The position numbers and the translations under genes are program-made. DNA of 19,630 nt from an uncultured Alphaproteobacteria bacterium (GTDB lineage Bacteria; Pseudomonadota; Alphaproteobacteria; Rickettsiales; UBA1997). Below the pieces are notes generated by a model. It was not told where the DNA came from, did not search any database, and worked only from the letters and a program-made list of their open reading frames with translations. The stretch covers positions 1 through 19,630 of the forward strand of contig CAIUFU010000013.1 in the NCBI GenBank assembly GCA_903898475.1. The letters are read 5' to 3'. This document shows positions 6,994 through 14,902 of the stretch, one piece after another. Positions within the stretch are counted from its first letter, which is position 1. Each line of letters begins with the position of its first letter.

Positions 6994-8232
6994 TTACCTA
7001 CCGCCATTTCTATCTTTTGGCGGCAACTTTGCAGGACCTTTTTCTGTTTCGGGTTCAACCAGTTCCGAATCAACTAATGAACCACCTTCACCTCTTTCCT
7101 TACCCTTAGACTTTTCCTTCTCAGCAGCACGCTCCTTATCTTGAGCAACAGCCTCTTGCAATTTTTCCAACTCATCAGCACCCATCTCGAAAGGATTTTT
7201 TCCTTTGAAGCCAGTTGGCATTCTAATTTCCAGCATATACGAGCCACCTCCCTTATCTGTAAGTTGACAAGGAATGCCCAACTTTTCGCAAGTTTCTTGC
7301 ATTTTTTCGACAAGTTGCTTCGCCTCTTCTGCAGAAGCACAGCCAATTGTTTGCCCGCCTCCCTCATTTTCTTTAATTCTATCTGGATCAATTTTACCAA
7401 AAACATCTTTCATCTCAGCTTCAACATCTTCTGAGATAACTCTTTTTTCTAAAGATTTAATTAGCGCATCTGGGTCGGCAAAAAAACTCGGAAATTTTTT
7501 AACATGCTCTAATCGCAAACGAGCCGCGCTGCCTTGTTCTGATGGCTCAGAAAATTGCTCCTTCATTTTGTCAGCATCAATTTCCTCGCCAGCTTCTAAA
7601 AGCTTAAGCATGTTCTTAATTGCAAAAGGCCCGCAATCATTTGCGTTATTTTGCTGCTTGGTTTGCAGGTCAAAAATCTCAACATTTTCTCCCAGCATTT
7701 GGCGCAACTCATCCGGCATTTCATTACCCATCGAGTCATTGTAAAAGAATCGTGGCTTAGCGTCTGCACCAACTCCCGAAACCATCACGCCACCAGTCCA
7801 ATGATTGCCGTTAGAATTAACTGTCATTGCAGTTGATGCTCCGGTTTTTGCTGCTGCGATTGCTTCTTTGATACTGGTTTTTGAAACCTCATCTTCTAGT
7901 GCCAAAGCTGCTTCTCTATCACCTTCTGACAATTCATCATATTGCGGATTATTGATGACGATTGGGCTGGCAACCTGCGCAGGTGCCTTAACTTCACTTT
8001 TTAAAATATCCAACATCAAATCGTCTTGATACCAAGCTTTTGCAGGATTTTCTTTTCTATTTGCCGATCCTGAATGCAGTTCTAGCAACTCATTAGTTTT
8101 ACTTACAATTCTGTCTTGCGTTTCCTGAACTGGATCTCTCTTTCCAGAAGAAAAGCTCACTGAGTGGTTCAACGCCCTTCCCAATAGATCTCCTACTATA
8201 GAAGCTCCTATCATAATATCTTCTGCTGACAT
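6994..8232 (-). CDS. Ulp1/C48-like (clan CE) cysteine protease, putative effector deubiquitinase/deSUMOylase
   Basis: A 412-residue protein with the ordered signature of clan CE cysteine proteases (Ulp1/SENP and bacterial deubiquitinase effectors). These are a substrate-side motif WYQDDLMLDIL (67-77), catalytic His144 in GNHW (142-145), Asp166 in YNDSMGN (164-170), oxyanion Gln193/194, and nucleophile Cys200 in NDCGPFAIKNML (198-209). Spacing suits a compact CE catalytic core of about 60-215. Asp rather than Glu in the triad and the NDSMG context favour a protease over a YopJ-type acetyltransferase. The C-terminal part (290-366) carries the module also found in the two flanking soluble proteins (SAEEAKQLVEKM, CEKLGIPCQL, FKGKNPFEMGADELEKLQEA), then a charged, low-complexity tail. 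No signal peptide is seen, compatible with a type IV-secreted effector (inference). It starts 18 bases after xerD in a co-directional operon. Confidence 0.8.
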   Translation of the reverse strand: MSAEDIMIGASIVGDLLGRALNHSVSFSSGKRDPVQETQDRIVSKTNELLELHSGSANRKENPAKAWYQDDLMLDILKSEVKAPAQVASPIVINNPQYDELSEGDREAALALEDEVSKTSIKEAIAAAKTGASTAMTVNSNGNHWTGGVMVSGVGADAKPRFFYNDSMGNEMPDELRQMLGENVEIFDLQTKQQNNANDCGPFAIKNMLKLLEAGEEIDADKMKEQFSEPSEQGSAARLRLEHVKKFPSFFADPDALIKSLEKRVISEDVEAEMKDVFGKIDPDRIKENEGGGQTIGCASAEEAKQLVEKMQETCEKLGIPCQLTDKGGGSYMLEIRMPTGFKGKNPFEMGADELEKLQEAVAQDKERAAEKEKSKGKERGEGGSLVDSELVEPETEKGPAKLPPKDRNGGR

Positions 8233-8250
8233 TTTTTGTAAAAAATAAAG

Positions 8251-9231
8251 TTAAGATTTATTCGCCAAAGGGTGATGTTTAAACACCAACTCCTTCAATT
8301 TCGAATCTAAAATGTGCGTGTAAATTTCGGTGGTAGAAATGTTGGAATGACCCAGCAATTCCTGCAATATCCGCAAATCCACACCACTATTTAACAAATG
8401 TGAAGCAAAAGAGTGACGAATGACGTGCGGGTGAACCTTTGCCGGATCAATTCCAACTTTTGCCGCTAATTCTTTCAACATTTGATGCAGCCTGTGGCGC
8501 GTGATATGTTCGTCGCGTGTGACGTAATCACGATTACGAATTTCGCCAACTTTTTTACTGGCGCGAGCAATGCCAACAAAAAGCCATTTCGACTTTTCTT
8601 GGCCTAATTTTTTGCGCAGCGCCAAATATTCAATCAACATTCTAATCGCTGATTTATTGAGCGGAGCCACGCGCTCTTTGTTGCCTTTGCCGTTAATAAT
8701 CAAATAATTGCGCAAAGTTTTTTCGCCATTTTCATCAAAAGCTTCTTGAATTGCGGTGATTGGAATTGAAACCAATTCGCTAACCCGAAGCCCCGCGGCG
8801 TAAAGAATTTCCATCATGCAAGAAAGCCTCACACCAAATTCTGATTTATCAGAATTGATGAAATCGAGCATCTTAAAAACTTCTTCTTCGCTTAAAAATT
8901 TTGGCAATTTGGTGTCAGCTTTCGGCCTTTGCAAATAAAGCGCCGGACTGTTTTTGATGAGATTTTCACTTTCAAGAAAGCGGTAGAAATTTTTTAAAGA
9001 GGCGATTTTTCGCGACACCGATGCTGCCCGCAAATTTTGCTGATGCAGCTCGTAAAGATAATCGGTGATATTTTGCGCCGTGACATCTTCGAAGGCGATT
9101 TTTTTGGGCTCTAAATAGCGCACAAAAAGTTCAAGATCTTTGCCGTAAGCTAAAGTGGTGTTAATCGAAAGCCCATCCTCGGCTTTTAGTTTTTCTAGGA
9201 AGTTGGAGATTTGCTGATTGTAGGAATTCAT
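8251..9231 (-). CDS. xerD: tyrosine site-specific recombinase XerD-like
   Basis: A full-length tyrosine recombinase of 326 residues, a little longer than the usual ~300 because of inserts near 160-176 and 222-246. The N-terminal SAM-like core-binding domain (about 1-95) is followed by the catalytic domain with Arg149 (AAGLRVSEL), Lys182 (GKGNKERVAP), HPHVIRHSF (His269, Arg272), LGHSNIS (His295) and nucleophile Tyr304 (TEIYTHI). XerD works with XerC at dif to resolve chromosome dimers. The sequence looks like a housekeeping XerC/D rather than a phage integrase. Its ATG shares one base with the TAA of the upstream module-protein gene (TAATG), so translation is probably coupled. The protease gene follows 18 bases downstream. 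XerC versus XerD identity cannot be settled by eye. Confidence 0.9.
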   Translation of the reverse strand: MNSYNQQISNFLEKLKAEDGLSINTTLAYGKDLELFVRYLEPKKIAFEDVTAQNITDYLYELHQQNLRAASVSRKIASLKNFYRFLESENLIKNSPALYLQRPKADTKLPKFLSEEEVFKMLDFINSDKSEFGVRLSCMMEILYAAGLRVSELVSIPITAIQEAFDENGEKTLRNYLIINGKGNKERVAPLNKSAIRMLIEYLALRKKLGQEKSKWLFVGIARASKKVGEIRNRDYVTRDEHITRHRLHQMLKELAAKVGIDPAKVHPHVIRHSFASHLLNSGVDLRILQELLGHSNISTTEIYTHILDSKLKELVFKHHPLANKS

Positions 9232-9974
9232 TATCTTTGGTTAGTTTCTGGATCTTCTTCATGCTGCAAAACCACTTCAGAATGAGGGCCCCTAGCTGTT
9301 CTACCGTATTTTTCTTCATATCTTTCTGGATATCGTGAGGCAAATTCGCGAGCAAAATCACTGTTTTTGGCTCTCATTTCGACTTCGATTTCCTTACGCA
9401 ACTCAGCTAATCTTTCTGAATCCATATCAAAAACATCATTACCTTTGCAAGCCTTGGGAAGATGAGAATAATAGACATGACCACCACCTCTTGTTTTAGT
9501 TTTTTCTGTAAATTGTGGCACATCTAAATCTCGATAGGCCTCTTCCATCTCGTCAGAAAATTTTTCTAACTCTTCCAAACTATTAAAACGGATAGTACTA
9601 CCATCTCCGCCATCATAACCATTTTCATTATCATCATCTTCGTCATCATCTGGCTCATTTTCTTTGGCATTTTTAATCAACAACTTTGCCCGTTCTTGAA
9701 TCAGAGATTCTCTATTTGCGGTAGCTTCACCAATTTCTGTGTCCAAAGCTTTAGGATCTTCTTCGCCTTTCTCAGAAAAACTCACTCCTTCTTTTGCTAA
9801 TTTCATCTTCACATCATTGAGCTCAGCTAATACCTTTTCAGATTCGTGAATCTTTGCCTCAAGCGCGTTTTTTATCGCAAATATCGAATCACCATGGGCC
9901 TTTTGCTCTTGTGATAAATCTTCCCGCTCCTTCTCTTTTCTTTCTTCTTCTTTTTCTGCTTTTGATTTCGGCAT
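9231..9974 (-). CDS. single-module coiled-coil protein, putative effector (novel family)
   Basis: A 247-residue protein of unknown function, rich in Glu, Lys and Asp. A charged helical N-terminus (1-105), probably coiled coil, contains a KLAKEGVSF segment (58-66) like the K-x-GG segments of the 5770-6963 protein. An acidic linker (109-124, mostly Asp/Glu/Asn/Gly) leads to the shared module at about 125-201 (STIRFNSLEELEKFSDEM, YRDLDVPQF, HLPKACKGNDVFDM, LAELRKEIE). The tail is Arg/Glu-rich. In this copy the usual LGIPC is LDVPQ, so the Cys of the other modules is missing. It lies 11 bases after the small membrane-protein gene and overlaps xerD by one base. No signal peptide, membrane segment or enzymatic motif is visible. 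It is probably a paralogue of the other module proteins. Confidence 0.75.
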   Translation of the reverse strand: MPKSKAEKEEERKEKEREDLSQEQKAHGDSIFAIKNALEAKIHESEKVLAELNDVKMKLAKEGVSFSEKGEEDPKALDTEIGEATANRESLIQERAKLLIKNAKENEPDDDEDDDNENGYDGGDGSTIRFNSLEELEKFSDEMEEAYRDLDVPQFTEKTKTRGGGHVYYSHLPKACKGNDVFDMDSERLAELRKEIEVEMRAKNSDFAREFASRYPERYEEKYGRTARGPHSEVVLQHEEDPETNQR

Positions 9975-9985
9975 GGTTTTTAAAA

Positions 9986-10195
9986 TTATTTATCTTTGGC
10001 AAAATCCTCTTCTTCCGGCAAACAAATATTCACCCGATTTTTTATATCAACTTTCACCACCACTTCACTTTGGGGAATTTTTACATCATCGTGAAAAATC
10101 AAAACAAACAGCCAGAGCATGCCTAAAATACTGCTCCAGAAAGCGATGATCTTGATGAATTTGGTGACTTTATTTTCTAGTGGGTGGTAAATCAT
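9986..10195 (-). CDS. small single-pass membrane protein, hypothetical
   Basis: A 69-residue protein (79 if a TTG at 10225 is used) of unknown function. One hydrophobic segment, FIKIIAFWSSILGMLWLFVLIF (about 14-35 from the ATG), follows a basic N-terminus, giving a likely cytoplasmic N-terminus and a roughly 35-residue acidic outside portion (KIPQSEVVVKVDIKNRVNI). The ATG at 10193-10195 is chosen over TTG; AAAGGA lies 12 bases upstream of it, a rather long spacing. It is the first gene of the minus-strand module-protein/xerD/protease operon and diverges from the M48 protease gene. It might anchor or assist its neighbours, but nothing in the sequence shows that. Confidence 0.6.
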   Translation of the reverse strand: MIYHPLENKVTKFIKIIAFWSSILGMLWLFVLIFHDDVKIPQSEVVVKVDIKNRVNICLPEEEDFAKDK

Positions 10196-10227
10196 TTTGG
10201 TAAAAAATCCTTTCTTAAAAAACAAAA

Positions 10228-11601
10228 ATGCCGCGCAGAAACTTATTTATTTTCAGCCTAATTTTACTTTTTTGCTTAGCAAAAAATTCTTACGCCCAAA
10301 ATGGGCCGTCTTTAATTCGCGATGCTGAAACTGAAAAATTTTTACACGAACTAGCCGACCCAATTTTTCGCGCCGCCAATTTAAACCCCCAAGATATCTC
10401 AATTTACATTGTCGGCGATGACAGCCTAAACGCCTTTGTGTCTGGTGGCCAAAATGTTTTTATCAACACGGGATTAATCCAAAAATATAAAACGCCCGAC
10501 ACTTTAATTGGCGTAATCGCCCACGAAACTGGCCACATCACCTCAGGCCATTTAGCGCGCTCCGGCGAGGCCGGAGAACAAGCCCAAGGCGCCATGCTTT
10601 TAAGCTATTTACTTGGGATCGGCGCCGTTATTGCCGGATCGCCCGATGCTGGAATGGCGTTAATTGCGGGCGGCTCCAGCACTGCTGAGCGACTCTACGC
10701 TAAATTCACCCGCACTCAAGAAGAAGCAGCTGACAATCACGCTGTGGAATATCTGGACAAAATGTCTTATCCGGCGGATGGCTTGGTTGATTTGTTAGAA
10801 TTTTTCGAAACTGAAATGATCGGCTACAAAGGCCAAATTGACGAATATTTAATGTCGCATCCGGTGAGTCGCAAACGGATCGACTTAATCAAAGCGCGCA
10901 CGAGAAGCAAAAAATTCTCTGACAAAAAAATAAATCAAAAATTGCAGCGCCGCATGGACATGGTGCTAGCAAAGCTCGAGGCCTTTATCGGCAATCCCGA
11001 TGTCATCCTTGCCAAATATCAAAATCAAAATGACGAGCTGTCAAATTACAAAAAATCAATCGCCCTTTTTCACAAAGGAAAAATTGCTGAGTCCATGGCG
11101 CTGCTCGATCCAATCATTGCTGTTCCTAATCGCGAAACTTCTGAGAAAGGGTTTTTATTTGAGATGAAAGGCCAAATTTTATTTGAAAGCGGTGATATTG
11201 AAAACTCGGTTTTGGCTTACTCGCATGCGATTAAATTGCTCTCGGCGAAAGATGCGGCGCAGGCGAAAATTTCTTTTGCCTCGGGAATTTTGGCGCTGAA
11301 AAAAGATGACAAAGATTTAATCGGTTTGGCAATTAAGCGTTTGGAAGAGGCGAAAATTTTTGAAGCAGAAAGTCCGTTTTTATTCAAACAATTGGCGGGC
11401 GCTTATTCTAAAAATGGTGATGAAGGCAGATCGTTGCTGGCTTTAGCTGAGTTTAATTTGCTCATCGATAAAAAAGAGAAGTGCCTAAAATATGCTAAAG
11501 AGGCGAAGGAGAAGTTGGATAAATCATCTAAATTAGAATTGCTGCGAGCTGATGATTTGATTGAGTTGGGGAAGGAAGATAAGAAGGAAAAGAAAGAATA
11601 A
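10228..11601 (+). CDS. periplasmic M48 zinc metalloprotease with TPR-like tail (BepA-like)
   Basis: A 457-residue exported protease. A signal peptide (RNLFIFSLILLFCLAKNSYA, cleavage about after 23) is followed by the M48 domain: zinc motif HETGH (99-103), SGHLA, and third ligand Glu165 in TQEEAADNHAVEYL. MSHPVSRKRID (209-219) is typical of BepA/YfgC relatives. Residues about 275-430 are helical with TPR-like periodicity (a SGDIENSVLAYSHAIKLLS repeat is clear). BepA in E. coli aids outer-membrane protein assembly (LptD) and degrades stalled forms, so an envelope quality-control role is expected. The lysine-rich end (KEDKKEKKE) is unusual for a periplasmic protein. It is convergent with the 70-residue gene downstream, and a 10-bp-stem hairpin lies between them. 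Confidence 0.9.
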   Translation: MPRRNLFIFSLILLFCLAKNSYAQNGPSLIRDAETEKFLHELADPIFRAANLNPQDISIYIVGDDSLNAFVSGGQNVFINTGLIQKYKTPDTLIGVIAHETGHITSGHLARSGEAGEQAQGAMLLSYLLGIGAVIAGSPDAGMALIAGGSSTAERLYAKFTRTQEEAADNHAVEYLDKMSYPADGLVDLLEFFETEMIGYKGQIDEYLMSHPVSRKRIDLIKARTRSKKFSDKKINQKLQRRMDMVLAKLEAFIGNPDVILAKYQNQNDELSNYKKSIALFHKGKIAESMALLDPIIAVPNRETSEKGFLFEMKGQILFESGDIENSVLAYSHAIKLLSAKDAAQAKISFASGILALKKDDKDLIGLAIKRLEEAKIFEAESPFLFKQLAGAYSKNGDEGRSLLALAEFNLLIDKKEKCLKYAKEAKEKLDKSSKLELLRADDLIELGKEDKKEKKE

Positions 11602-11631
11602 TTTTTGGTGATTAAGAAATTACAAGTAACC

Positions 11632-11654
11632 CCTCACAACAGGTTGTTGTGAGG
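11632..11654. terminator. hairpin between convergent genes, possible terminator
   Basis: CCTCACAACA (11632-11641) and TGTTGTGAGG (11645-11654) form a perfect 10-bp stem with a 3-base loop, 30 bases after the M48 stop and 6 bases beyond the stop of the opposing small gene. A clear T-tract is missing on both sides, so its efficiency as a terminator is doubtful. Confidence 0.5.
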
Positions 11655-11660
11655 AGAAAA

Positions 11661-11873
11661 TTAAAGAGATTGTCCTTTTCTAGCGACAGCCTCTAATGGA
11701 TGTAGTGCCATTTTTACAAAACTTACAAATGTCCTGTTGCTTGGGGCACTACTTGGAGTATCATCCTCCTCCATACCCATCATTTCTAGCAAACCTTTGT
11801 AGCGATCATCGCCCTCATTTAATTCGCTCGCAGAGATTATTTCTTCTTGTTGTGAGTTGTTTTTTTGAGACAT
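11661..11873 (-). CDS. small hypothetical protein
   Basis: A 70-residue open frame with an ATG start, polar and acidic in its N-terminal half (QQEEIISASELNEGDDRYKG), then MEEDDTPSSAPSNRTF and a more hydrophobic, basic C-terminus (FVSFVKMALHPLEAVARKG). No signal peptide, membrane segment or known motif is visible. It sits alone between the convergent M48 protease gene and co-directional htpG, with 85 bases to the htpG stop. No Shine-Dalgarno is seen. The amino-acid composition looks protein-like and it is not opposite a better gene, so it is kept. It could be a small effector or regulator, but it is unrecognised. Confidence 0.45.
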   Translation of the reverse strand: MSQKNNSQQEEIISASELNEGDDRYKGLLEMMGMEEDDTPSSAPSNRTFVSFVKMALHPLEAVARKGQSL

Positions 11874-11958
11874 GTTTAAAACAAATTAATTATCATTTTG
11901 ATACAATTTGATTTATAGAAATTTATTTCTCAAATAATTCTTAGCTCTCTTTTAGAAA

Positions 11959-13854
11959 TTAGCTTCCCATCAAACTCTGAATCCTTCTCGAAAAATCTTT
12001 CGCGTCACTAATCGGCTCGTCTTCAATCACACAGGCCAAGTCAAATAAAGTAAAAATCTTGTCCCGAGCATCCACAGCTTTTGCCGCATCACTGTAGTTT
12101 TCGTTCAAGGTTTTAACAATTTGGTTATTAGGATTTATTTCAAAGATTTTCGCAGTTCCCGCCTGAATTTGTTTTTGCTCCAGCAAAAATCTCTCAAGAC
12201 GAATATCCATTGAACCCGCGTCAACCGCTAAACAAACCGGACTTCCGGTAAGTTTTTTAGAAATGCGCACATCCTTAATTTTATCGCCCAAAGTTTCTTT
12301 GATGAATTTTAGCAAACCTTCAAATTGGCTCGCCGTAACATCTTTTATTTCGGGTTCTTCCACATCATTTGCCGCTTTTTCTAAATCACTTTTTTCGATT
12401 TTTTCCAAATCAATATCGTGGCGATTGATCGACTGAAACTCTTTCTCTTTGTAAGGCAAAGCCACGGTCACCCAAAATTCGTCAACCGAGTCGGTCAAAA
12501 ACAAAACCTCGATATCTTTCTGAAAAAACATCTCAAGTTGCGGCGATGATTTTATTTTTTCTACCGTCTCACCCGTTAAGAAATAAATCTTGTCTTGGCC
12601 TGGTTTGGCGCGATCTAAATATTCCGCAATCGTGATTAATTTGCCGTCAGATTTTGACGTAGCAAAGCGACAAATTTCCAAGATTTTCTCACGAAAATCT
12701 GACGATTCGCAAAGCCCTTCTTTCAAAACCGCGCCAAAATTATTCCAAAACTTTAGATATTCCTCTTCGCTTTCGAGCGCCTTCTTCTTTAGCTCGGAAA
12801 GCACTTTAGTGACAATTGATTTTCTGATTTTATCGAGCACCAAACTGTGCTGCAAATTTTCACGGCTGATATTTAGCGCTAAATCGTCAGAGTCGATGAG
12901 GCCACGCAGAAAGCGCATGCAGGCCGGAACTAAATTTAATTCTTCCGAAATAAAAACTTTTTTTACGTAGAGTTTCACCGCCGTTTTGCGATCAGGATGA
13001 AAGAGGTCAAATGGCTTGGTTGAAGGCACGAAGAGCAAGTTGGTGTAATTCACCATTCCTTCAATTTTGCTGTGAATGGTTAAAAACGGATCACCGGGAA
13101 GATGCGAAATATGTTTGAAAAAATTCTGATATTGTTCAGGCGTGATTTCTTCTTTTGGCTTGGTCCACAAAGCTGACGCGGAATTTAAAACTTCAATTTT
13201 AGCGCCCGCATCAAAGTTTTCTGGCACAAAATCAATTTTGAAATTGATGTGATCCGAGTAGGTTTGCACCACGTGCTTGATGTGAAAACGATCAAGAAAA
13301 TCCGAAGCATCTGCTTTTAGGTGCAAAATAATTTTAGTGCCGCGTGGCGTTTTTTCTTCGCTTTCTGAAACTTCAAAATTGGCACTGCCATCTGAAATCC
13401 ATGAGTAAGATTTTTCTTCGTCAAACTTGCGCGACACTACTTGCACCTTGTCTGCAATCATAAAGCTCGAATAAAATCCAACGCCAAATTGGCCAATTAA
13501 TTGCACATCTTTTTGCTTATCTCCGGTCAAAGATTTGACGAAATTTTCAGTGCCGGAGCGCGCGATTGTGCCAAGATTTTGAATTAAATCTTCGCGATTC
13601 ATGCCGATGCCGTTATCGGTTAGAATCAATAATTTCTTGGCCTTGTCGGTTGTGATAGAAATTTTTAGCTCATCATTTTCAGATAAAATTTCAGAATTTT
13701 GTGAAGCTAAATATCGCAATTTATCACAAGCATCTGCCGCGTTTGAAATAAGTTCACGAAGCGCTACATCCTTGTTAGTGTAGAGCGAATTAATCATCAG
13801 GTTTAAAACCTTACCGACTTCAACGTCGAAATTAAACTGTTGTGAGTTTGTCAT
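11959..13854 (-). CDS. htpG: chaperone protein HtpG (Hsp90)
   Basis: Bacterial Hsp90, an ATP-dependent cytosolic chaperone that remodels client proteins with DnaK. The 631 residues match full-length HtpG. The GHKL ATPase domain shows ELISNAADACDKL (34-46, catalytic Glu34 and Asn38), DNGIGM (80-85) and the lid motif GQFGVGFYSS (121-130). The middle domain contains RFLRGLIDSDDLALNISRENLQ, the conserved region with the gamma-phosphate-contacting arginine and the client region. The C-terminal dimerisation domain ends in DFSRRIQSLMGS. The ATG start fits the family N-terminus. It diverges from the binding-protein gene across 114 bp. A heat-shock promoter would be expected there, but I could not identify a convincing one. 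Confidence 0.97.
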   Translation of the reverse strand: MTNSQQFNFDVEVGKVLNLMINSLYTNKDVALRELISNAADACDKLRYLASQNSEILSENDELKISITTDKAKKLLILTDNGIGMNREDLIQNLGTIARSGTENFVKSLTGDKQKDVQLIGQFGVGFYSSFMIADKVQVVSRKFDEEKSYSWISDGSANFEVSESEEKTPRGTKIILHLKADASDFLDRFHIKHVVQTYSDHINFKIDFVPENFDAGAKIEVLNSASALWTKPKEEITPEQYQNFFKHISHLPGDPFLTIHSKIEGMVNYTNLLFVPSTKPFDLFHPDRKTAVKLYVKKVFISEELNLVPACMRFLRGLIDSDDLALNISRENLQHSLVLDKIRKSIVTKVLSELKKKALESEEEYLKFWNNFGAVLKEGLCESSDFREKILEICRFATSKSDGKLITIAEYLDRAKPGQDKIYFLTGETVEKIKSSPQLEMFFQKDIEVLFLTDSVDEFWVTVALPYKEKEFQSINRHDIDLEKIEKSDLEKAANDVEEPEIKDVTASQFEGLLKFIKETLGDKIKDVRISKKLTGSPVCLAVDAGSMDIRLERFLLEQKQIQAGTAKIFEINPNNQIVKTLNENYSDAAKAVDARDKIFTLFDLACVIEDEPISDAKDFSRRIQSLMGS

Positions 13855-13968
13855 TTTTTTGGAATTAGTTGTTTGTTGAGAATGCGACTCTAAGTAGTGT
13901 GCCTTGATGCAATTTCAAATTTTTTGTGAAGAAAAGTTTAAATTTAAAAAACTAATACGACTTCATTG

Positions 13969-14865
13969 ATGAAAAATATTCGTAATTTACTCCTCACCAT
14001 TCTTTGTCTTACCTTCGCTTCCAACTCTTTTGCTAAAAGCCTCGACACCCGTGTTATCAGCTTAGAACCTAAAGAAATTTACGGCGGCTCTAAAGAAAAT
14101 GTGCAAGTTCGCATCGGCAATGGCGGCGCTGGCCCTACCGGAATTTTACGCGCTTTGGCGGAAGATTATTTGCAATCACTGCACAAAAATTACTCAATCT
14201 CTTGGTATCAAGATATCAGCATTAACACTCTAGCACAGCTAAAAAAAGGCACGATTGACATTGCGCTAATTTACGAAAAATCACAAGGCGACAAAGCCCA
14301 AGAAGAAGGCTGGGCCACTAATGAAACCCCAATTTTTAACGACCATTTTCTGATTATCGGCCCCAAAAATAACGAGGCAAAACTAGTCAAATCTGATTCT
14401 CCGTCGACCGCTTTTTCTAAAATCGCCCGCTTGGGTGACAAAAATTCAGTACGCACTTTTTTGTCACGCAACGATAATTCTGGCACCAACGTTAAAGAGA
14501 GATCAATCTGGAACAGCTTGAATTTACAGCCTTGGGAAGATCATTCAACTTGGTATTTCAAACATTCGGTTTTTCCTCGCGATGCGCTTTTATATTCTGA
14601 CCAACATTCACTTTACAGCGTAACCGACTGGGGCACTTGGCTTTCGAACAAATCTGATTTGAAGGATTTAAAAATTTACGTTCGCGGTGGCGAGATTCTT
14701 TTAAATCCTTGTTTTGCTTTGGTTGGAAAAAATCCCAGCTTAGAAACTTTGATCTTTTTGGATTATTTAAAATCTGAACGCGCTCAAAAATTAATTGCTG
14801 AGTTTGGTAAAAGTTCTTACGGCGGATCCGCCCTTTTCACACGCGCCTCTAAAGCTGATTTCTAA
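13969..14865 (+). CDS. TupA-like periplasmic substrate-binding protein
   Basis: A 298-residue exported binding protein of the PBP-like family that includes tungstate/molybdate-binding TupA. A signal peptide (MKNIRNLLLTILCLTFASNSFA) is followed by family blocks: TGILRALAEDYL, DIALIYEKS, EEGWATNETPIFNDHFLIIGP, RTFLSRNDNSGTNVKERSIW, YSVTDWGTWLS and LLNPCFALV. These align with the TupA pattern in which the SRxDxSGTxxKE segment contributes to oxyanion binding. The ATG at 13969 is chosen over an adjacent in-frame TTG. No ABC permease or ATPase gene lies nearby, so its ligand and partners are unknown. It is 37 bases upstream of the repeat-protein gene, probably co-transcribed. A C-terminal fragment of a paralogue at 18151-18262 stands before the second repeat-protein gene. 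Confidence 0.8.
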   Translation: MKNIRNLLLTILCLTFASNSFAKSLDTRVISLEPKEIYGGSKENVQVRIGNGGAGPTGILRALAEDYLQSLHKNYSISWYQDISINTLAQLKKGTIDIALIYEKSQGDKAQEEGWATNETPIFNDHFLIIGPKNNEAKLVKSDSPSTAFSKIARLGDKNSVRTFLSRNDNSGTNVKERSIWNSLNLQPWEDHSTWYFKHSVFPRDALLYSDQHSLYSVTDWGTWLSNKSDLKDLKIYVRGGEILLNPCFALVGKNPSLETLIFLDYLKSERAQKLIAEFGKSSYGGSALFTRASKADF

Positions 14866-14902
14866 AGAATAATTTATTAACAATTAACACCACTACTTAC
14901 CC

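Noticed and set aside
6749..7144. Plus-strand open frame of 131 codons
   Set aside because: Antisense to the ends of two well-supported minus-strand genes and their 30-base gap; composition is that of a shadow frame.
7274..7744. Long open frame (156 codons) on the plus strand
   Set aside because: It lies wholly antisense to the protease gene, is Ser/Phe/Leu-rich as expected for the complement of that coding sequence, and has no motif.
6994..8232. YopJ-type acetyltransferase instead of a Ulp1-like protease
   Set aside because: YopJ-type enzymes use Glu in the triad and a SECG-type Cys motif; here Asp in YNDSMG and NDCGPF fit Ulp1/C48. Not excluded experimentally.
8251..9231. Phage or integron integrase marking an integrated element
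   Set aside because: N-terminal domain and catalytic blocks look like housekeeping XerC/D, and no flanking att repeat or tRNA is visible beside the gene.
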